Shown: positions 29,528 through 39,889, counted from the stretch's first letter. The stretch is DNA of 64,000 nt from Burkholderia sp. Ax-1724 (GCF_011752995.1 NZ_VWWL01000004.1:186001-250000); one strand, 5' to 3'. Translations and numbers: made by a program. Notes: generated by a model not told the origin, from the sequence alone.

Positions 29528-30544
29528 TCATGTGCCGGACTGTCCGTTAGCGCCTGCTTGCGCAAACAGCGGCGCCGCTTCTGGCGGAACCGCACGGCCG
29601 GTGGTTTGCGCGCGGCGCAGCACCGACCAGTAATAGCGATAGCTCGCGCGGTCATGCAGCGTATCGCGATGACGCGTCGGGCCCCATTGCGCGGACTGCG
29701 CGGCCAGCAGGATTTCGGCGGCCGTGGCGATTTCCTCGTCGCGCGGCGCGAACGCGGCGACGATCGCCTCGATCTGCGCGGGGTGGATGCTCCACATGCG
29801 CGTGTAGCCGAACTCGTTGCGCGCGCGGGCGGCGTCGTTGGCGACCACGCTCATGTCGCGCACTTCGGTGCTCACGTTATGCGAGGGCACCTTGCCATGC
29901 GCATGGCAGGCGGCCGCGATTTCGAGCTTGGCGCGCCGTACGAGCGGATGATCGAACTGGCCCGGCGAGCGCATGGCCGTGTCGGGAATCGCGCCGTCGT
30001 GCGCGGAGACGAAATCCATCAGGCCGAAGCTCAGCGCCTCGACGCCCGGCAGCGCGGCCAGCTCGAACACGCGCGTGAGCGCGCCGTGAGTTTCGACCAG
30101 CAGTTGCGCCGGCACCGGTTGTGCGATGTTCAGCTCGCGCCGTGTCGCTTCGATGAACGCGACCATTTCGGCCGCATCGTGGACGTTGCGGATTTTCGGC
30201 AACGTGATGTAAGCGGGTGCTCGCTTCGCGGCGCGCAGAATCAGGCGCACGTCGTCGCGCCAGTGCGCGTGAGCGAAGTCGTGGATGCGCACGCCGACAC
30301 GGCCGAAGCGGTCGTGCTCGCTGCCGAGCAACGACGCGACGAGTTCCGCATGCTCGGCCTCGCGGCCGACCTGGGCGCCGTCTTCGCAATCGAGCGTGAT
30401 ATCGAACACCGGGCCCAGTTGCTGCTGCAACGCGAGCGACTTCAGCATCAGCTTTTCGCTGCCGGCGTAGTGGTCGCAGGCAGGCAGCACAGCGGGCGGC
30501 GCTTCGCCGTCAAACAGCACTTCGGCGGGTGTGAGAACGCGCAT
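29528..30544 (-). CDS. HpcH/HpaI-type CoA ester lyase (CitE-like)
   Basis: A 338-residue TIM-barrel lyase of the citrate lyase beta / malyl-CoA lyase family. Metal and acetyl-CoA-site segments are [70 protein letters not shown] and [13 protein letters not shown]. Family members cleave citramalyl-, malyl- or hydroxymethylglutaryl-type CoA esters. No citF/citD partners are present, so it is not a citrate lyase subunit. It sits between mdh and prpC, suggesting a C4/C5-CoA thioester that yields TCA intermediates. Start MRVLTPAEV at 30544 is chosen from domain alignment. Confidence 0.88.
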   Translation of the reverse strand: MRVLTPAEVLFDGEAPPAVLPACDHYAGSEKLMLKSLALQQQLGPVFDITLDCEDGAQVGREAEHAELVASLLGSEHDRFGRVGVRIHDFAHAHWRDDVRLILRAAKRAPAYITLPKIRNVHDAAEMVAFIEATRRELNIAQPVPAQLLVETHGALTRVFELAALPGVEALSFGLMDFVSAHDGAIPDTAMRSPGQFDHPLVRRAKLEIAAACHAHGKVPSHNVSTEVRDMSVVANDAARARNEFGYTRMWSIHPAQIEAIVAAFAPRDEEIATAAEILLAAQSAQWGPTRHRDTLHDRASYRYYWSVLRRAQTTGRAVPPEAAPLFAQAGANGQSGT

Positions 30545-30702
30545 CTTCGGCGTGAAGGATGGGGTGATTAGAGAAAACCGGATTCGGGCGTGCTCTGCAG
30601 AGGCGCTGCGCGGCAACTGCAAAGCAGGCTCGAATCCGTTGCGAACCGCTGCCTTTCAGTGGCGATTTCAACGGCAATTCGCACGGCAATTTGCGCGAAA
30701 AA

Positions 30703-30741
30703 AACCGGAACCCGCCGCGCTGAAGCTTCGGAGTTCCGGTT
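30703..30741 (-). terminator. Intrinsic terminator of mdh
   Basis: AACCGGAAC (30703-30711) pairs with GTTCCGGTT (30733-30741). On the minus strand the stem is followed by a run of T (complement of the A-run at 30698-30704). It ends mdh, making the downstream citE-like gene at least partly separate. Confidence 0.8.
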
Positions 30742-30757
30742 CGTTTGCATCGGAGGC

Positions 30758-31741
30758 TTAGCCCAGCAGGTGTTGAACGCCTTCGCGCTCTTCGAGCAGT
30801 TCCTGCAGCGTGCCGTCCATCTTTTCGCGCGAGAACGCGTCGATGGCGAGACCTTCGACGCGCTTGTACTCGCCGTTTTCGCAGGTTACCGGCACGCCGT
30901 AGATGATGTCTTCGGGGATGCCGTACGAGCCGTCCGACGGAATGCCCATCGTGACCCACTTGCCGTTGGTGCCGAGCACCCAGTCGCGCACGTGGTCGAT
31001 TGCCGCGTTAGCCGCCGAGGCCGCCGACGACAGGCCGCGCGCTTCGATGATCGCCGCGCCGCGCTTGCCGACGGTCGGGATGAACGTGTTGCGGTTCCAT
31101 TCTTCGTCGTTGATGAGCTTGGTCAGGTCCTGGCCTTCGGCCGTTGCGACGCGGAAGTCCGGGTACATGGTCGGCGAGTGGTTGCCCCACACGGCGAGCT
31201 TTTCGATCGACGCGACCGGCTTGCCCGACTTGGCGGCCAGTTGCGACAGCGCGCGGTTGTGGTCGAGGCGCAGCATCGCGGTGAAGTTCTTCTTCGGCAG
31301 ATCCGGCGCCGACTTCATGGCGATGTAGGCGTTCGTGTTGGCCGGGTTGCCGACCACCAGCACCTTCACATCGCGGCTCGCGACGTCGTTCAGCGCCTTG
31401 CCCTGAACCGTGAAGATTTCGGCGTTGGCCGACAGCAGGTCCTTGCGCTCCATGCCCTTCGAACGCGGACGCGCGCCGACCAGCAGGGCGATGTCGGCGT
31501 CCTTGAACGCGACCTTCGGGTCGTCCGTGATCACGACGCCCGACAGCAGCGGGAAGGCGCAATCATCCAGTTCCATCACGACGCCTTTGACGGCGGCTTG
31601 CGCTTGCGGCAGATCGAGCAGCTGCAGGATGACCGGCTGATCCTTGCCGAGCAGGTCGCCATTGGCGATGCGGAACAGCAGGGAGTAAGCGATTTGACCT
31701 GCGGCGCCGGTGACGGCAACGCGCTTTGCGGGCTTAGCCAT
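30758..31741 (-). CDS. mdh: Malate dehydrogenase
   Basis: A 327-residue NAD-dependent malate dehydrogenase of the cytosolic type. [18 protein letters not shown] is the dinucleotide loop, [16 protein letters not shown] the mobile substrate loop with Arg residues, [13 protein letters not shown] follows, and [13 protein letters not shown] and [13 protein letters not shown] carry the catalytic Asp and His. It interconverts malate and oxaloacetate in the TCA cycle. It has a good promoter (32136-32164) far upstream and GGAG before the ATG. The GntR gene diverges from the same region, and a terminator follows. Confidence 0.96.
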
Positions 31742-32135
31742 TGAGAAATCTCCAGGACGATGCGTTAGACGCTAGGAAAAACGCCATTCTATATGCGCGT
31801 TCAGCGAAGCGTTATGAAACACGGCGGATTTACTGCTCGCGTACGGATGTGCCGACGAACCCGGTGCATGCCGGGCTCGGACGGCGCGTTGCGGCAAGAC
31901 CGCCATGCCGGAAACCTGTACTGCCGAGCGGGACGGGATGGTGCGCTGCCGGACCGCCGCTGCACGGTGCGAACTCCTGCGAACAGCGCGTTTCGGCAAG
32001 CGTCTGGCCAGCGGATGGCGGCGAATCGAAACCTGAACTGCGTAGGGAACGGCATGGTGCAGAGTGGTTGCCAGCGCGTCGCGGCACTGCATCAAACAGC
32101 TGCCGGAAAACCCCGCAAACCCTTGCTCGACAAGG

Positions 32136-32164
32136 AGTGTAGGAGTCGACACAGACAAAGTCAA
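32136..32164 (-). promoter_or_regulatory. Sigma-70-type promoter of mdh
   Basis: On the minus strand TTGACT (32159-32164) is followed after 17 bases by TACACT (32136-32141), a close match to the sigma-70 consensus with ideal spacing. The palindrome at 32173-32192 begins 8 bases upstream of the -35 box. Confidence 0.65.
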
Positions 32165-32172
32165 CATTATCT

Positions 32173-32192
32173 TATGTCTTATATAAGACATA
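32173..32192. promoter_or_regulatory. 20-bp palindrome, probable GntR operator
   Basis: TATGTCTTATATAAGACATA is a perfect palindrome between mdh and gntR. AT-rich, 18-20 bp dyads of this kind are typical of HutC-type GntR regulators. On the plus strand it overlaps the -10 region of a possible gntR promoter (TCGACA at 32146, TATCTT at 32168), which would allow autoregulation. Confidence 0.75.
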
Positions 32193-32247
32193 TCTCTTGC
32201 CGGGAAAAGTCTGGACGCGCCCCGGCCCTTTATGATGAAATGCGCGC

Positions 32248-33048
32248 ATGAATTCGAACCCGGCGAATCCTGTGAACCCGAATGGCCAGGGGGCCGCGGG
32301 CGAGGCTGTACCCGTTGCCGCACCGGTTGCGTCGCCTACTTTCAGCCCTCTATATCAGCAGATCAAGGGGCTGATTACGCAGAGTCTCGAAAGCGGCGAG
32401 TGGAAGCCCGGCGAGATCATCCCGAGTGAAGTCGAACTGGCGGCCCGTTTCAAGGTGAGTCAGGGCACCGTGCGCAAGGCGATCGACGAACTGGCCGCCG
32501 ACAACCTGCTGGTGCGCCGCCAGGGCAAGGGTACTTTTGTTGCAACGCACAACGAAGATCGCGCGCAGTTCCGCTTCCTGAGACTGCTCGCCGACGACGG
32601 CGCCGAGCATCCGCACGTGAGCCGCCTGCTCGAATGCCGGCGCCTGCGGGCATCGGCGGAGATCGCCAGGCAGCTCGATCTGAAGCCGGCCGACCCGGTC
32701 GTGCTGATCAAGCGTCTGCTGCAATTCGACGGCGAAGTCACCGTGCTCGACGAGATCTGGCTGCCGGGCGCCGTGTTCCGCGGGCTTACGCTCGAGCGGC
32801 TCTCGGAGTACAAAGGTCCCCTCTACGCGATGTTCGAGACGGAATTCGGCACGCGCATGATTCGCGCGACCGAGAAGATCCGCGCGGTGGCGGCCGAGCC
32901 TTCCGTGGCGGACCTGCTGCATGTGCCGGCGGGTTTTCCGTTGCTTTCTGTGGAGCGCGTGTCCTATACCTATGGGGACCGCCCCGTCGAAGTCCGGCGG
33001 GGTTGGTATGTCACAACCGGGTATTACTATCAGAACGATCTGAGCTGA
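32248..33048 (+). CDS. GntR/HutC-family regulator of TCA genes
   Basis: A 266-residue regulator. After a 30-residue Pro/Ala-rich tail, the winged helix spans about residues 34-105 (IIPSEVELAARFKVSQGTVR, ELAADNLLVRRQGKGTFVAT). The UTRA ligand-binding domain follows (FRFLRLLADDGAEHP, EIWLPGAVFRGLTLERLSEY, TEKIRAVAAEPSVADLL, GFPLLSVERVSYTYGDRPVE). UTRA domains bind small metabolites. Its position directly before sdhCDAB-gltA and opposite mdh, with a strong palindrome at the divergent promoter, makes control of these TCA genes likely. The effector cannot be named from sequence. Confidence 0.9.
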   Translation: MNSNPANPVNPNGQGAAGEAVPVAAPVASPTFSPLYQQIKGLITQSLESGEWKPGEIIPSEVELAARFKVSQGTVRKAIDELAADNLLVRRQGKGTFVATHNEDRAQFRFLRLLADDGAEHPHVSRLLECRRLRASAEIARQLDLKPADPVVLIKRLLQFDGEVTVLDEIWLPGAVFRGLTLERLSEYKGPLYAMFETEFGTRMIRATEKIRAVAAEPSVADLLHVPAGFPLLSVERVSYTYGDRPVEVRRGWYVTTGYYYQNDLS

Positions 33049-33205
33049 ATTGGGCTGGAACGAGGCGTGGCGTCCTACACGCGTGCCTCTCGGAAGGTGC
33101 CTTCATCGCGCTCGCGGCAATCAATCCGTAGGGGTTTTCGCTGCAGCGCGATATAAAAAGGCGCTAAAATCGCGGATTAGTGTGACTACATAGTAGGGGT
33201 CTAGC
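33049..33205 (+). promoter_or_regulatory. sdh operon promoter region
   Basis: A TAAAAT hexamer at 33165-33170 could be the -10 box of the sdh operon; the -35 is not clear. CGCGAT (33147-33152) and ATCGCG (33169-33174) form a dyad around the -10. No copy of the 32173-32192 palindrome is seen here. Confidence 0.4.
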
Positions 33206-33622
33206 ATGGCAGAAGCCGTAAAAAAACCGAGGCCGGAATTCCGGAACATCGGTATTGGGCAAATATTGACGTCGTACCGTCTCCCGCTAGCGGGGCGCGT
33301 GTCGATTTTGCATCGCGTGAGTGGTGCCTTGTTGTTTGTATTTCTTCCGTTCCTGCTGTACCTCTTCGATCAGAGCCTGACCTCGGAACTCAGTTTCGAC
33401 GTTTTCAAGGGCTTCCTCTCCAACATCGTCGTCAAGCTGATCACGCTCGTTCTTGCGTGGGCTTTCCTGTTCCATTTCTGCGCCGGCGTCCGTCACCTCG
33501 TGATGGATACGAACCACAACGCGGTCTCGAAGGAAAAGGGCAAGTCGACCTCGGTCGTCGTGTTGGTCGTGTCGTCGCTGCTCACCATCGCATTCGCGGC
33601 CAAACTGTTCGGAGCATTCTAA
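33206..33622 (+). CDS. sdhC: Succinate dehydrogenase cytochrome b556 subunit
   Basis: A 138-residue membrane anchor with three transmembrane helices. SILHRVSGALLF carries the Ser/Arg quinone-site motif, and FHFCAGVRHLVMD holds the axial haem His. It anchors SdhAB to the inner membrane and helps pass electrons to ubiquinone. First gene of sdhCDAB, 3 bases ahead of sdhD. Length is normal for the family. Confidence 0.95.
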   Translation: MAEAVKKPRPEFRNIGIGQILTSYRLPLAGRVSILHRVSGALLFVFLPFLLYLFDQSLTSELSFDVFKGFLSNIVVKLITLVLAWAFLFHFCAGVRHLVMDTNHNAVSKEKGKSTSVVVLVVSSLLTIAFAAKLFGAF

Positions 33623-33625
33623 AAA

Positions 33626-33994
33626 ATGTCAGCCAATAACCGAATCGGTTCGAAGCGTCTCGTCGTCGGCGCGCATTACGGCCTGCGCGACTGGCTCGCC
33701 CAGCGCATCACCGCCTGCATCATGGCGATCTACACCGTGATCCTGCTCGCCTGGTTCTTCGGCGCGCACGACTTCTCGTACGACGGCTGGGCGTCGATCT
33801 TCGCGACGCAGTGGATGAAGCTCGCCACGTTCGTCACGCTTCTCGCGCTGTTCTACCACGCGTGGGTCGGTATCCGCGATATCTGGATGGACTACGTGAA
33901 GCCCGTTGGCGTGCGTCTGCTGCTTCAGGCGCTGACGATCGTCTGGTTGCTCGCATGTGCGGGCTACGCTGCGCAGATTCTCTGGAGAGTATAA
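33626..33994 (+). CDS. sdhD: Succinate dehydrogenase membrane anchor subunit
   Basis: A 122-residue hydrophobic protein with three predicted helices. [19 protein letters not shown] opens the first. [18 protein letters not shown] contains the haem-ligand His and the Asp-Tyr pair near the quinone site. It pairs with SdhC in complex II. It lies between sdhC and sdhA with only a few bases on each side, consistent with one transcript. Confidence 0.94.
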   Translation: MSANNRIGSKRLVVGAHYGLRDWLAQRITACIMAIYTVILLAWFFGAHDFSYDGWASIFATQWMKLATFVTLLALFYHAWVGIRDIWMDYVKPVGVRLLLQALTIVWLLACAGYAAQILWRV

Positions 33995-33998
33995 AAGC

Positions 33999-35774
33999 AT
34001 GGTTGCAATCAAGAATTCTCTGCCGCGTCGCAAGTTTGACGTGGTCATCGTCGGCGCGGGCGGCTCGGGGATGCGCGCGTCGCTGCAACTCGCGCGCGCC
34101 GGCCTGTCGGTTTGCGTGCTGTCCAAAGTGTTCCCGACGCGTTCGCACACGGTCGCGGCGCAAGGCGGCATCGGCGCTTCGCTCGGCAACATGAGCGAAG
34201 ACAACTGGCACTACCACTTCTACGACACGATCAAGGGCTCCGACTGGCTCGGCGACCAGGACGCGATCGAGTTCATGTGCCGCGAAGCACCGAACGCCGT
34301 CTACGAACTCGAACACTTCGGCATGCCGTTCGACCGTAACGCCGACGGCACGATCTATCAGCGCCCGTTCGGCGGCCACACCGCGAACTACGGCGAAAAG
34401 CCGGTGCAACGCGCCTGCGCGGCGGCTGACCGTACCGGTCACGCGCTGCTGCACACGCTGTACCAGCAGAACGTCGCGGCCAAGACGCAGTTCTTCGTCG
34501 AATGGATGGCGCTGGACCTGATCCGCGACGCCGACGGCGACGTGCTCGGCGTGACCGCGCTGGAAATGGAAACCGGCGACGTCTACATCCTCGAAGGCAA
34601 GACCACGCTGTTCGCTACGGGCGGCGCGGGCCGCATCTTCGCGGCATCGACCAACGCGTTCATCAACACCGGTGACGGCCTCGGCATGGCGGCCCGTTCG
34701 GGCATCGCGCTGCAGGACATGGAATTCTGGCAATTCCACCCGACCGGCGTGGCCGGCGCGGGCGTGCTGATTACCGAAGGCGTGCGCGGCGAAGGCGGCA
34801 TTCTGCGTAACTCGAACGGCGAGCGTTTCATGGAACGCTACGCGCCGACGCTGAAGGATCTGGCGCCGCGTGACTTCGTTTCGCGTTCGATGGACCAGGA
34901 AATCAAGGAAGGCCGCGGCGTGGGTCCGAACAAGGATCACGTGTTGCTCGACCTGTCGCACATCGGCGCCGAGACGATCATGAAGCGTCTGCCGTCGATC
35001 CGCGAAATCGCGCTGAAATTCGCGAACGTCGACTGCATTAAAGAGCCGATCCCGGTTATCCCGACCATTCACTATCAGATGGGCGGTATTCCGACGAATA
35101 TTCACGGCCAGGTCGTCGGTACGCCGAAGGGTCATGAAGAAATCGTCAACGGTTTCTACGCTGTGGGCGAATGCTCGTGCGTGTCGGTGCACGGCGCGAA
35201 CCGTCTCGGCACGAACTCGCTGCTCGACCTCGTGGTGTTCGGCCGCGCGGCCGGCAACCATATCGTCAAGCACGTGAAGGAACTGAAGGAACACAAGCCG
35301 CTGCCGGCCGACGCCGCCGACTTCGCGCTGTCGCGTCTCGCGAAGCTCGATAGCTCGTCGTCGGGCGAGTACACGCAGTCGGTCGCGAACGACATTCGCG
35401 GCACGATGCAGAAGCACGCCGGCGTGTTCCGTACTTCGGCCCTGCTGGCCGAAGGCGTCGACGCGATCCGCGAAGTGGCGGCGCGCGTCGATAACATCCA
35501 TCTGAAGGACAAGTCGAAGGTGTTCAACACGGCCCGTGTCGAAGCGCTCGAAGTGGCGAACCTGATCGAAGTGGCACGCGCCACGATGGTCTCCGCCGAA
35601 GCGCGCAAGGAAAGCCGTGGCGCGCACGCGCACAACGACTTCGAACATCGCGACGACGAAAACTGGCTGCGCCATACGTTGTGGTTCAGCGAAGGCGATC
35701 GCCTCGACTACAAGCCGGTTCACATGCAGCCGCTGACCGTCGAATCGGTTCCGCCGAAAGCGCGTACCTTCTAA
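33999..35774 (+). CDS. sdhA: Succinate dehydrogenase flavoprotein subunit
   Basis: A 591-residue flavoprotein. [20 protein letters not shown] binds [20 protein letters not shown] contains the His that carries covalent FAD. Substrate residues lie in [20 protein letters not shown] and in the [19 protein letters not shown] region. It oxidises succinate to fumarate at the cytoplasmic face of complex II. Start [11 protein letters not shown] at 33999 follows sdhD by four bases. Covalent flavinylation is expected to need SdhE, encoded downstream. Confidence 0.97.
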   Translation: MVAIKNSLPRRKFDVVIVGAGGSGMRASLQLARAGLSVCVLSKVFPTRSHTVAAQGGIGASLGNMSEDNWHYHFYDTIKGSDWLGDQDAIEFMCREAPNAVYELEHFGMPFDRNADGTIYQRPFGGHTANYGEKPVQRACAAADRTGHALLHTLYQQNVAAKTQFFVEWMALDLIRDADGDVLGVTALEMETGDVYILEGKTTLFATGGAGRIFAASTNAFINTGDGLGMAARSGIALQDMEFWQFHPTGVAGAGVLITEGVRGEGGILRNSNGERFMERYAPTLKDLAPRDFVSRSMDQEIKEGRGVGPNKDHVLLDLSHIGAETIMKRLPSIREIALKFANVDCIKEPIPVIPTIHYQMGGIPTNIHGQVVGTPKGHEEIVNGFYAVGECSCVSVHGANRLGTNSLLDLVVFGRAAGNHIVKHVKELKEHKPLPADAADFALSRLAKLDSSSSGEYTQSVANDIRGTMQKHAGVFRTSALLAEGVDAIREVAARVDNIHLKDKSKVFNTARVEALEVANLIEVARATMVSAEARKESRGAHAHNDFEHRDDENWLRHTLWFSEGDRLDYKPVHMQPLTVESVPPKARTF

Positions 35775-35798
35775 GGCACAAGTCAAAGGAATTCAGAA

Positions 35799-36503
35799 AT
35801 GGCCAAGCGTACATTTGAAATTTACCGCTACGATCCGGACAAGGACGCCGCACCGCGCATGCAAACGTACGAGATCGACATCGACTCGCACGAACGCATG
35901 CTGCTCGACGCGCTCGTCAAGCTGAAGGCGCTCGACGAAACCCTGTCGTTCCGTCGCTCGTGCCGCGAAGGCGTGTGCGGTTCGGACGCAATGAACATCA
36001 ACGGCAAGAACGGCCTCGCGTGCCTGACGAACCTGAACGACCTGCCGCAGAAGATCGTGCTGCGTCCGCTGCCGGGCCTGCCCGTCGTGCGTGACCTGAT
36101 CTGCGACTTCACGCAGTTCTTCAACCAGTATCACTCGATCAAGCCGTACCTGATCAACGATACGCCGCCGCCGGAAAAGGAACGTCTGCAGTCGCCGGAA
36201 GAGCGCGACGAGCTCGACGGCCTCTACGAATGTATCCTGTGCGCCAGCTGCTCGACCTCGTGCCCGAGCTTCTGGTGGAACCCGGACAAGTTCGTCGGCC
36301 CGGCCGGTCTGCTGCAGGCCTACCGCTTCATCGCGGACAGCCGCGACCAGGCGACCGGCGAGCGCCTCGACAACCTGGAAGATCCGTACCGTCTGTTCCG
36401 TTGCCACACCATCATGAATTGCGTCGACGTTTGCCCGAAGGGCCTGAACCCGACCAAGGCGATTGGCAAGATCAAGGAATTGATGGTTCGCCGCACGGTC
36501 TGA
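35799..36503 (+). CDS. sdhB: Succinate dehydrogenase iron-sulfur subunit
   Basis: A 234-residue ferredoxin-type subunit. [19 protein letters not shown] with a following Cys binds [2Fe-2S]. [16 protein letters not shown] and [17 protein letters not shown] bind [4Fe-4S] and [3Fe-4S]. It carries electrons from SdhA to the quinone site. AAGGA lies before the ATG, 24 bases after sdhA. Length and all cluster ligands are complete. Confidence 0.97.
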   Translation: MAKRTFEIYRYDPDKDAAPRMQTYEIDIDSHERMLLDALVKLKALDETLSFRRSCREGVCGSDAMNINGKNGLACLTNLNDLPQKIVLRPLPGLPVVRDLICDFTQFFNQYHSIKPYLINDTPPPEKERLQSPEERDELDGLYECILCASCSTSCPSFWWNPDKFVGPAGLLQAYRFIADSRDQATGERLDNLEDPYRLFRCHTIMNCVDVCPKGLNPTKAIGKIKELMVRRTV

Positions 36504-36504
36504 G

Positions 36505-36774
36505 ATGGACGCATCGCATCAGTCCGACCCTCTCCGCCGCGCGCGCCTTCGCTGGCGCGCGCGGCGGGGCCTGCTGGAAAACGATCTTTTCATGGAGCGT
36601 TTTTTCAGCCGATATGAGCATGACCTCAGCGATGCCGACGTGGGCGCTCTCACGCGCCTGCTCGAGCTGAGCGACAACGACCTGATGGACTTGCTACTCG
36701 CGCGCAAGGAACCAGAAGGCGATCTTGCCGACCCGGACGTGGTTCGGGTTCTGGAGTTACTGCGCAACGCTTGA
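36505..36774 (+). CDS. sdhE: SdhE, FAD assembly factor
   Basis: An 89-residue protein of the SdhE/YgfY (DUF339) family. The signature RRGLLENDLFMERFF contains the RGxxE motif needed for covalent attachment of FAD to SdhA. The rest is a small helical bundle (LTRLLELSDNDLMDLLLA). It starts one base after the sdhB stop, so it is co-transcribed and possibly coupled. In enterobacteria it sits elsewhere; in beta-proteobacteria this position beside gltA is usual. Confidence 0.93.
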   Translation: MDASHQSDPLRRARLRWRARRGLLENDLFMERFFSRYEHDLSDADVGALTRLLELSDNDLMDLLLARKEPEGDLADPDVVRVLELLRNA

Positions 36775-36846
36775 GTGCCGCCAGTCCGTTGATCCAGGCG
36801 TGCAATTATCGAAACCCCGTATCCATACTTCGATTGAGGATGTGCT

Positions 36847-38148
36847 ATGACCCCGTCAGATGTTAAAGCCACGCTATCGTTCAGCGACAATTCGCCGAGC
36901 GTCGAAATGCCGATCTACAAGGGTACGATTGGCCCGGATGTTATCGACATTCGCAAGCTGTACGGACAGACCGGCAAATTCACGTACGATCCGGGCTTCA
37001 TGTCGACGGCGTCGTGCAATTCGGCGATTACCTACATCGATGGCGACAAGGGCGAACTGCTCTACCGCGGCTATGCGATCGACAACCTCGCGCAGAACGC
37101 CGACTTCCTCGAAACCTGCTACCTGCTGCTGAACGGCGAACTGCCGAACGCCGCCCAGAAGACCGAGTTCGTCGACACCGTCACGAAGCACACGATGGTG
37201 CACGAGCAGATGCAGTTCTTCTTCCGCGGCTTCCGCCGCGACGCGCACCCGATGGCGATTCTGGTCGCCGCGGTCGGCGCGCTGTCCGCGTTCTATCACG
37301 ACTCGCTCGACATCAACAATCCGCGTCACCGTGAAGTCTCGGCAATCCGCATGATCGCGAAGCTGCCGACGCTCGTCGCGATGGCGTACAAGTACAGCAT
37401 CGGCCAGCCGTTCGTTTATCCGAAGAACGACCTGTCGTACAGCGCGAACTTCATGCGCATGATGTTCTCGAACCCGTGCGAGGAGTACGTGGTCAATGAC
37501 GTGCTCGTGCGCGCGCTCGACCGTATCCTGATCCTGCACGCGGACCACGAGCAGAACGCGTCGACCTCGACCGTGCGTCTCGCCGGTTCGTCGGGTGCGA
37601 ATCCATTCGCCTGTATCGCAGCCGGTATCGCGTGTCTGTGGGGCCCGGCGCACGGCGGTGCGAACGAAGCCGCGCTGAACATGCTCGAAGAAATCGGCTC
37701 GGTCGACAACATTCCCGAGTTCATCAAGCAGGTCAAGGACAAGAACTCGGGCGTGAAGCTGATGGGCTTCGGTCACCGCGTCTACAAGAACTACGACCCG
37801 CGTGCGAAGCTGATGCGCGAAACCTGCCACGAAGTGCTCGAAGAACTGGGTCTGCACGACGATCCGCTGTTCAAGCTCGCCATGGCGCTCGAAAAGATCG
37901 CGCTCGAAGACGAATACTTCGTGTCGCGCAAGCTGTACCCGAACGTCGACTTCTACTCGGGTATCGTGCAGCGCGCGCTGGGCATTCCGACCTCGATGTT
38001 CACGTGTATCTTCGCGATGGCGCGCACGGTCGGCTGGATTGCGCAGTGGAACGAAATGATCGCCGATCCGGAGCAGAAGATCGGTCGTCCGCGCCAGCTC
38101 TTCATCGGCGAGACGCTGCGTGAGGCGAAGCCGCTTGCACAGCGCTAA
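36847..38148 (+). CDS. gltA: Citrate synthase, type II
   Basis: A 433-residue hexameric-type citrate synthase. Active-site segments are [17 protein letters not shown] (His), [20 protein letters not shown] (His) and [17 protein letters not shown] (Asp). The N-terminal domain ([20 protein letters not shown]) is the NADH-responsive type II form of Gram-negatives. It condenses acetyl-CoA with oxaloacetate. GAGGA lies 9 bases before the ATG. It closes the sdh operon and is followed by a strong terminator. Confidence 0.97.
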   Translation: MTPSDVKATLSFSDNSPSVEMPIYKGTIGPDVIDIRKLYGQTGKFTYDPGFMSTASCNSAITYIDGDKGELLYRGYAIDNLAQNADFLETCYLLLNGELPNAAQKTEFVDTVTKHTMVHEQMQFFFRGFRRDAHPMAILVAAVGALSAFYHDSLDINNPRHREVSAIRMIAKLPTLVAMAYKYSIGQPFVYPKNDLSYSANFMRMMFSNPCEEYVVNDVLVRALDRILILHADHEQNASTSTVRLAGSSGANPFACIAAGIACLWGPAHGGANEAALNMLEEIGSVDNIPEFIKQVKDKNSGVKLMGFGHRVYKNYDPRAKLMRETCHEVLEELGLHDDPLFKLAMALEKIALEDEYFVSRKLYPNVDFYSGIVQRALGIPTSMFTCIFAMARTVGWIAQWNEMIADPEQKIGRPRQLFIGETLREAKPLAQR

Positions 38149-38479
38149 TCGCTGATCGACCTCGATACGCGCGCTGCGCCGCGGCATTCGTGCCGCGACC
38201 GGGCGCGCAATCGGAGTGAATAAAACGCCTCGACGGGCCCACCGTTGAGGCGTTTTTGTTTTTGCGGCCGCCGCGAGGCGCGTATGTGCCGCAGCGGCAT
38301 CGCGAAGGTCCCGCGCGTGCCGGGTAACGCCGATACAGGTATCGACACTACCAGCCAACTCCCTGTTTTTTATCGGTTTTTTTCGTTGGATGAGCCGCCC
38401 ATCGCGGTGCATCGCGTGGCATAATCAACCGACATAGTCAGCCCGCAGTCACTCGTAGTTACTATTTTCCCCGCATACC
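38149..38479. other. gltA-leuC intergenic region
   Basis: After the gltA terminator, TGCCGC-A-GCGGCA (38287-38299) and CGATAC-AG-GTATCG (38331-38344) are exact dyads. A CATAAT -10-like hexamer lies at 38420-38425. The T-rich stretch 38365-38390 is not preceded by a GC stem. No leader peptide with leucine codons was found. Confidence 0.5.
38223..38255 (+). terminator. Intrinsic terminator of sdh-gltA
   Basis: AAACGCCTC (38223-38231) pairs with GAGGCGTTT (38247-38255), with ACGG/CCGT extending the stem across a GCCCA loop. It is followed by TTGTTTTTG. It closes the sdhCDAB-sdhE-gltA transcript. Confidence 0.88.
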
Positions 38480-39889
38480 ATGGCACAGACTCTCTACGAC
38501 AAATTGTGGAACACGCACGTGATCCACACGGAAGACGACGGCACCGCGATTCTCTATATCGACCGTCATCTGCTGCATGAAGTGACCAGCCCGCAGGCGT
38601 TCGAAGGCCTGAAGATAGCCGGGCGCCCGGTGTGGCGCATCAGCGCGAACTTGGCCGTGTCGGATCACAACGTGCCGACCACGGACCGCACCCACGGCAT
38701 TGCCGATCCGGTTTCGAAGCTGCAGGTCGACACGCTCGACACGAACTGCGACGCGTACGGCATCACGCAGTTCAAGATGAACGATCTGCGCCAGGGCATC
38801 GTTCATATCATCGGACCGGAGCAGGGCGCGACGCTGCCGGGCATGACGATTGTCTGCGGCGATTCGCATACGTCCACGCACGGCGCGTTCGGCGCGCTTG
38901 CGCACGGCATCGGCACCTCGGAAGTCGAGCACGTGCTGGCCACGCAAACGCTCTTGCAGAAGAAGAGCAAGAACATGCTCGTGAAGGTCGAGGGCCCGCT
39001 GCCGCGCGGTTGTACCGCGAAGGACATCGTGCTCGCGATCATCGGCAAGATCGGCACTGCGGGCGGCACCGGCTACGCGATCGAATTCGGCGGCTCGACG
39101 ATCCGTTCGCTGTCGATGGAAGGCCGCATGACGGTCTGCAACATGGCGATCGAAGCGGGCGCGCGCGCCGGCATGGTCGCCGTCGACGACACCACGGTCG
39201 AATACCTGAAGGGCCGGCCGTTCTCGCCGCAGGGCGTCGAGTGGGATCACGCGGTCGAGTACTGGAAGCAGTTCAAGTCGGACGACGGCGCGCATTTCGA
39301 TCACGTGGTCGAACTGAATGCCGCGGAAATCGTGCCGCAGGTTACCTGGGGCACGTCGCCGGAAATGGTCACGTCGGTCGACGGCCGCGTGCCGGACCCG
39401 GAACGCGAGAAGGACCCGGTCAAGCGCGACGCGATCGAGCGCGCGCTCAAGTACATGGCGCTCGAACCGAACGCGCCGATCGAGTCGATCAAGCCGGATA
39501 AAATCTTCATCGGCTCGTGCACCAATGCGCGCATCGAAGACATTCGCGCCGCGGCTTACGTCGTGAAGAAGCTCGGCCGCCGCGTTGCGCCGAACGTCCG
39601 CCTGGCGATGGTCGTGCCGGGTTCGGGGCTCGTGAAGGCGCAAGCGGAGCGTGAAGGCCTCGACAAGGTCTTTACCGACGCCGGTTTCGAATGGCGCGAG
39701 CCGGGCTGCTCGATGTGTCTCGCGATGAACGCCGACCGGCTCGAGCCGGGCGAGCGTTGCGCGTCCACGTCGAATCGCAATTTCGAAGGCCGTCAGGGCG
39801 CCGGTGGCCGTACCCACCTCGTGAGCCCCGCGATGGCTGCGGCTGCGGCCATCGAAGGGCATTTTGTCGATATTCGCAAGCTTGGATGA
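38480..39889 (+). CDS. leuC: 3-isopropylmalate dehydratase large subunit
   Basis: A 469-residue aconitase-superfamily subunit. Cluster ligands are in [13 protein letters not shown] (about residue 347) and [11 protein letters not shown] (about 410). [20 protein letters not shown] near residue 130 and DSHT are substrate-side motifs. With LeuD it isomerises 2-isopropylmalate to 3-isopropylmalate in leucine synthesis. Its stop overlaps the ATG of a small lipoprotein gene, then leuD and leuB follow. leuA is not in the window. Confidence 0.96.
   Translation: MAQTLYDKLWNTHVIHTEDDGTAILYIDRHLLHEVTSPQAFEGLKIAGRPVWRISANLAVSDHNVPTTDRTHGIADPVSKLQVDTLDTNCDAYGITQFKMNDLRQGIVHIIGPEQGATLPGMTIVCGDSHTSTHGAFGALAHGIGTSEVEHVLATQTLLQKKSKNMLVKVEGPLPRGCTAKDIVLAIIGKIGTAGGTGYAIEFGGSTIRSLSMEGRMTVCNMAIEAGARAGMVAVDDTTVEYLKGRPFSPQGVEWDHAVEYWKQFKSDDGAHFDHVVELNAAEIVPQVTWGTSPEMVTSVDGRVPDPEREKDPVKRDAIERALKYMALEPNAPIESIKPDKIFIGSCTNARIEDIRAAAYVVKKLGRRVAPNVRLAMVVPGSGLVKAQAEREGLDKVFTDAGFEWREPGCSMCLAMNADRLEPGERCASTSNRNFEGRQGAGGRTHLVSPAMAAAAAIEGHFVDIRKLG

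Larger units (their letters stand above)
31742..32247. other. Long divergent leader between mdh and gntR
   Basis: If mdh starts at the promoter near 32140, its mRNA has an untranslated leader of nearly 400 bases (31742-32130). This stretch contains open frames on both strands but none with a ribosome site or recognisable product. The promoter and palindrome are listed separately. The leader's function is unknown; several CCGG/CGGC-rich arms could fold. Confidence 0.5.

Noticed and set aside
31772..32323. Open frames in the mdh-gntR gap as genes
   Set aside because: They overlap on both strands, cross the promoter and palindrome, lack ribosome sites and have no recognisable product.
38365..38390. 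T-rich stretch before leuC as an intrinsic terminator or attenuator
   Set aside because: No GC stem directly precedes either T-run and there is no Leu-rich leader ORF.
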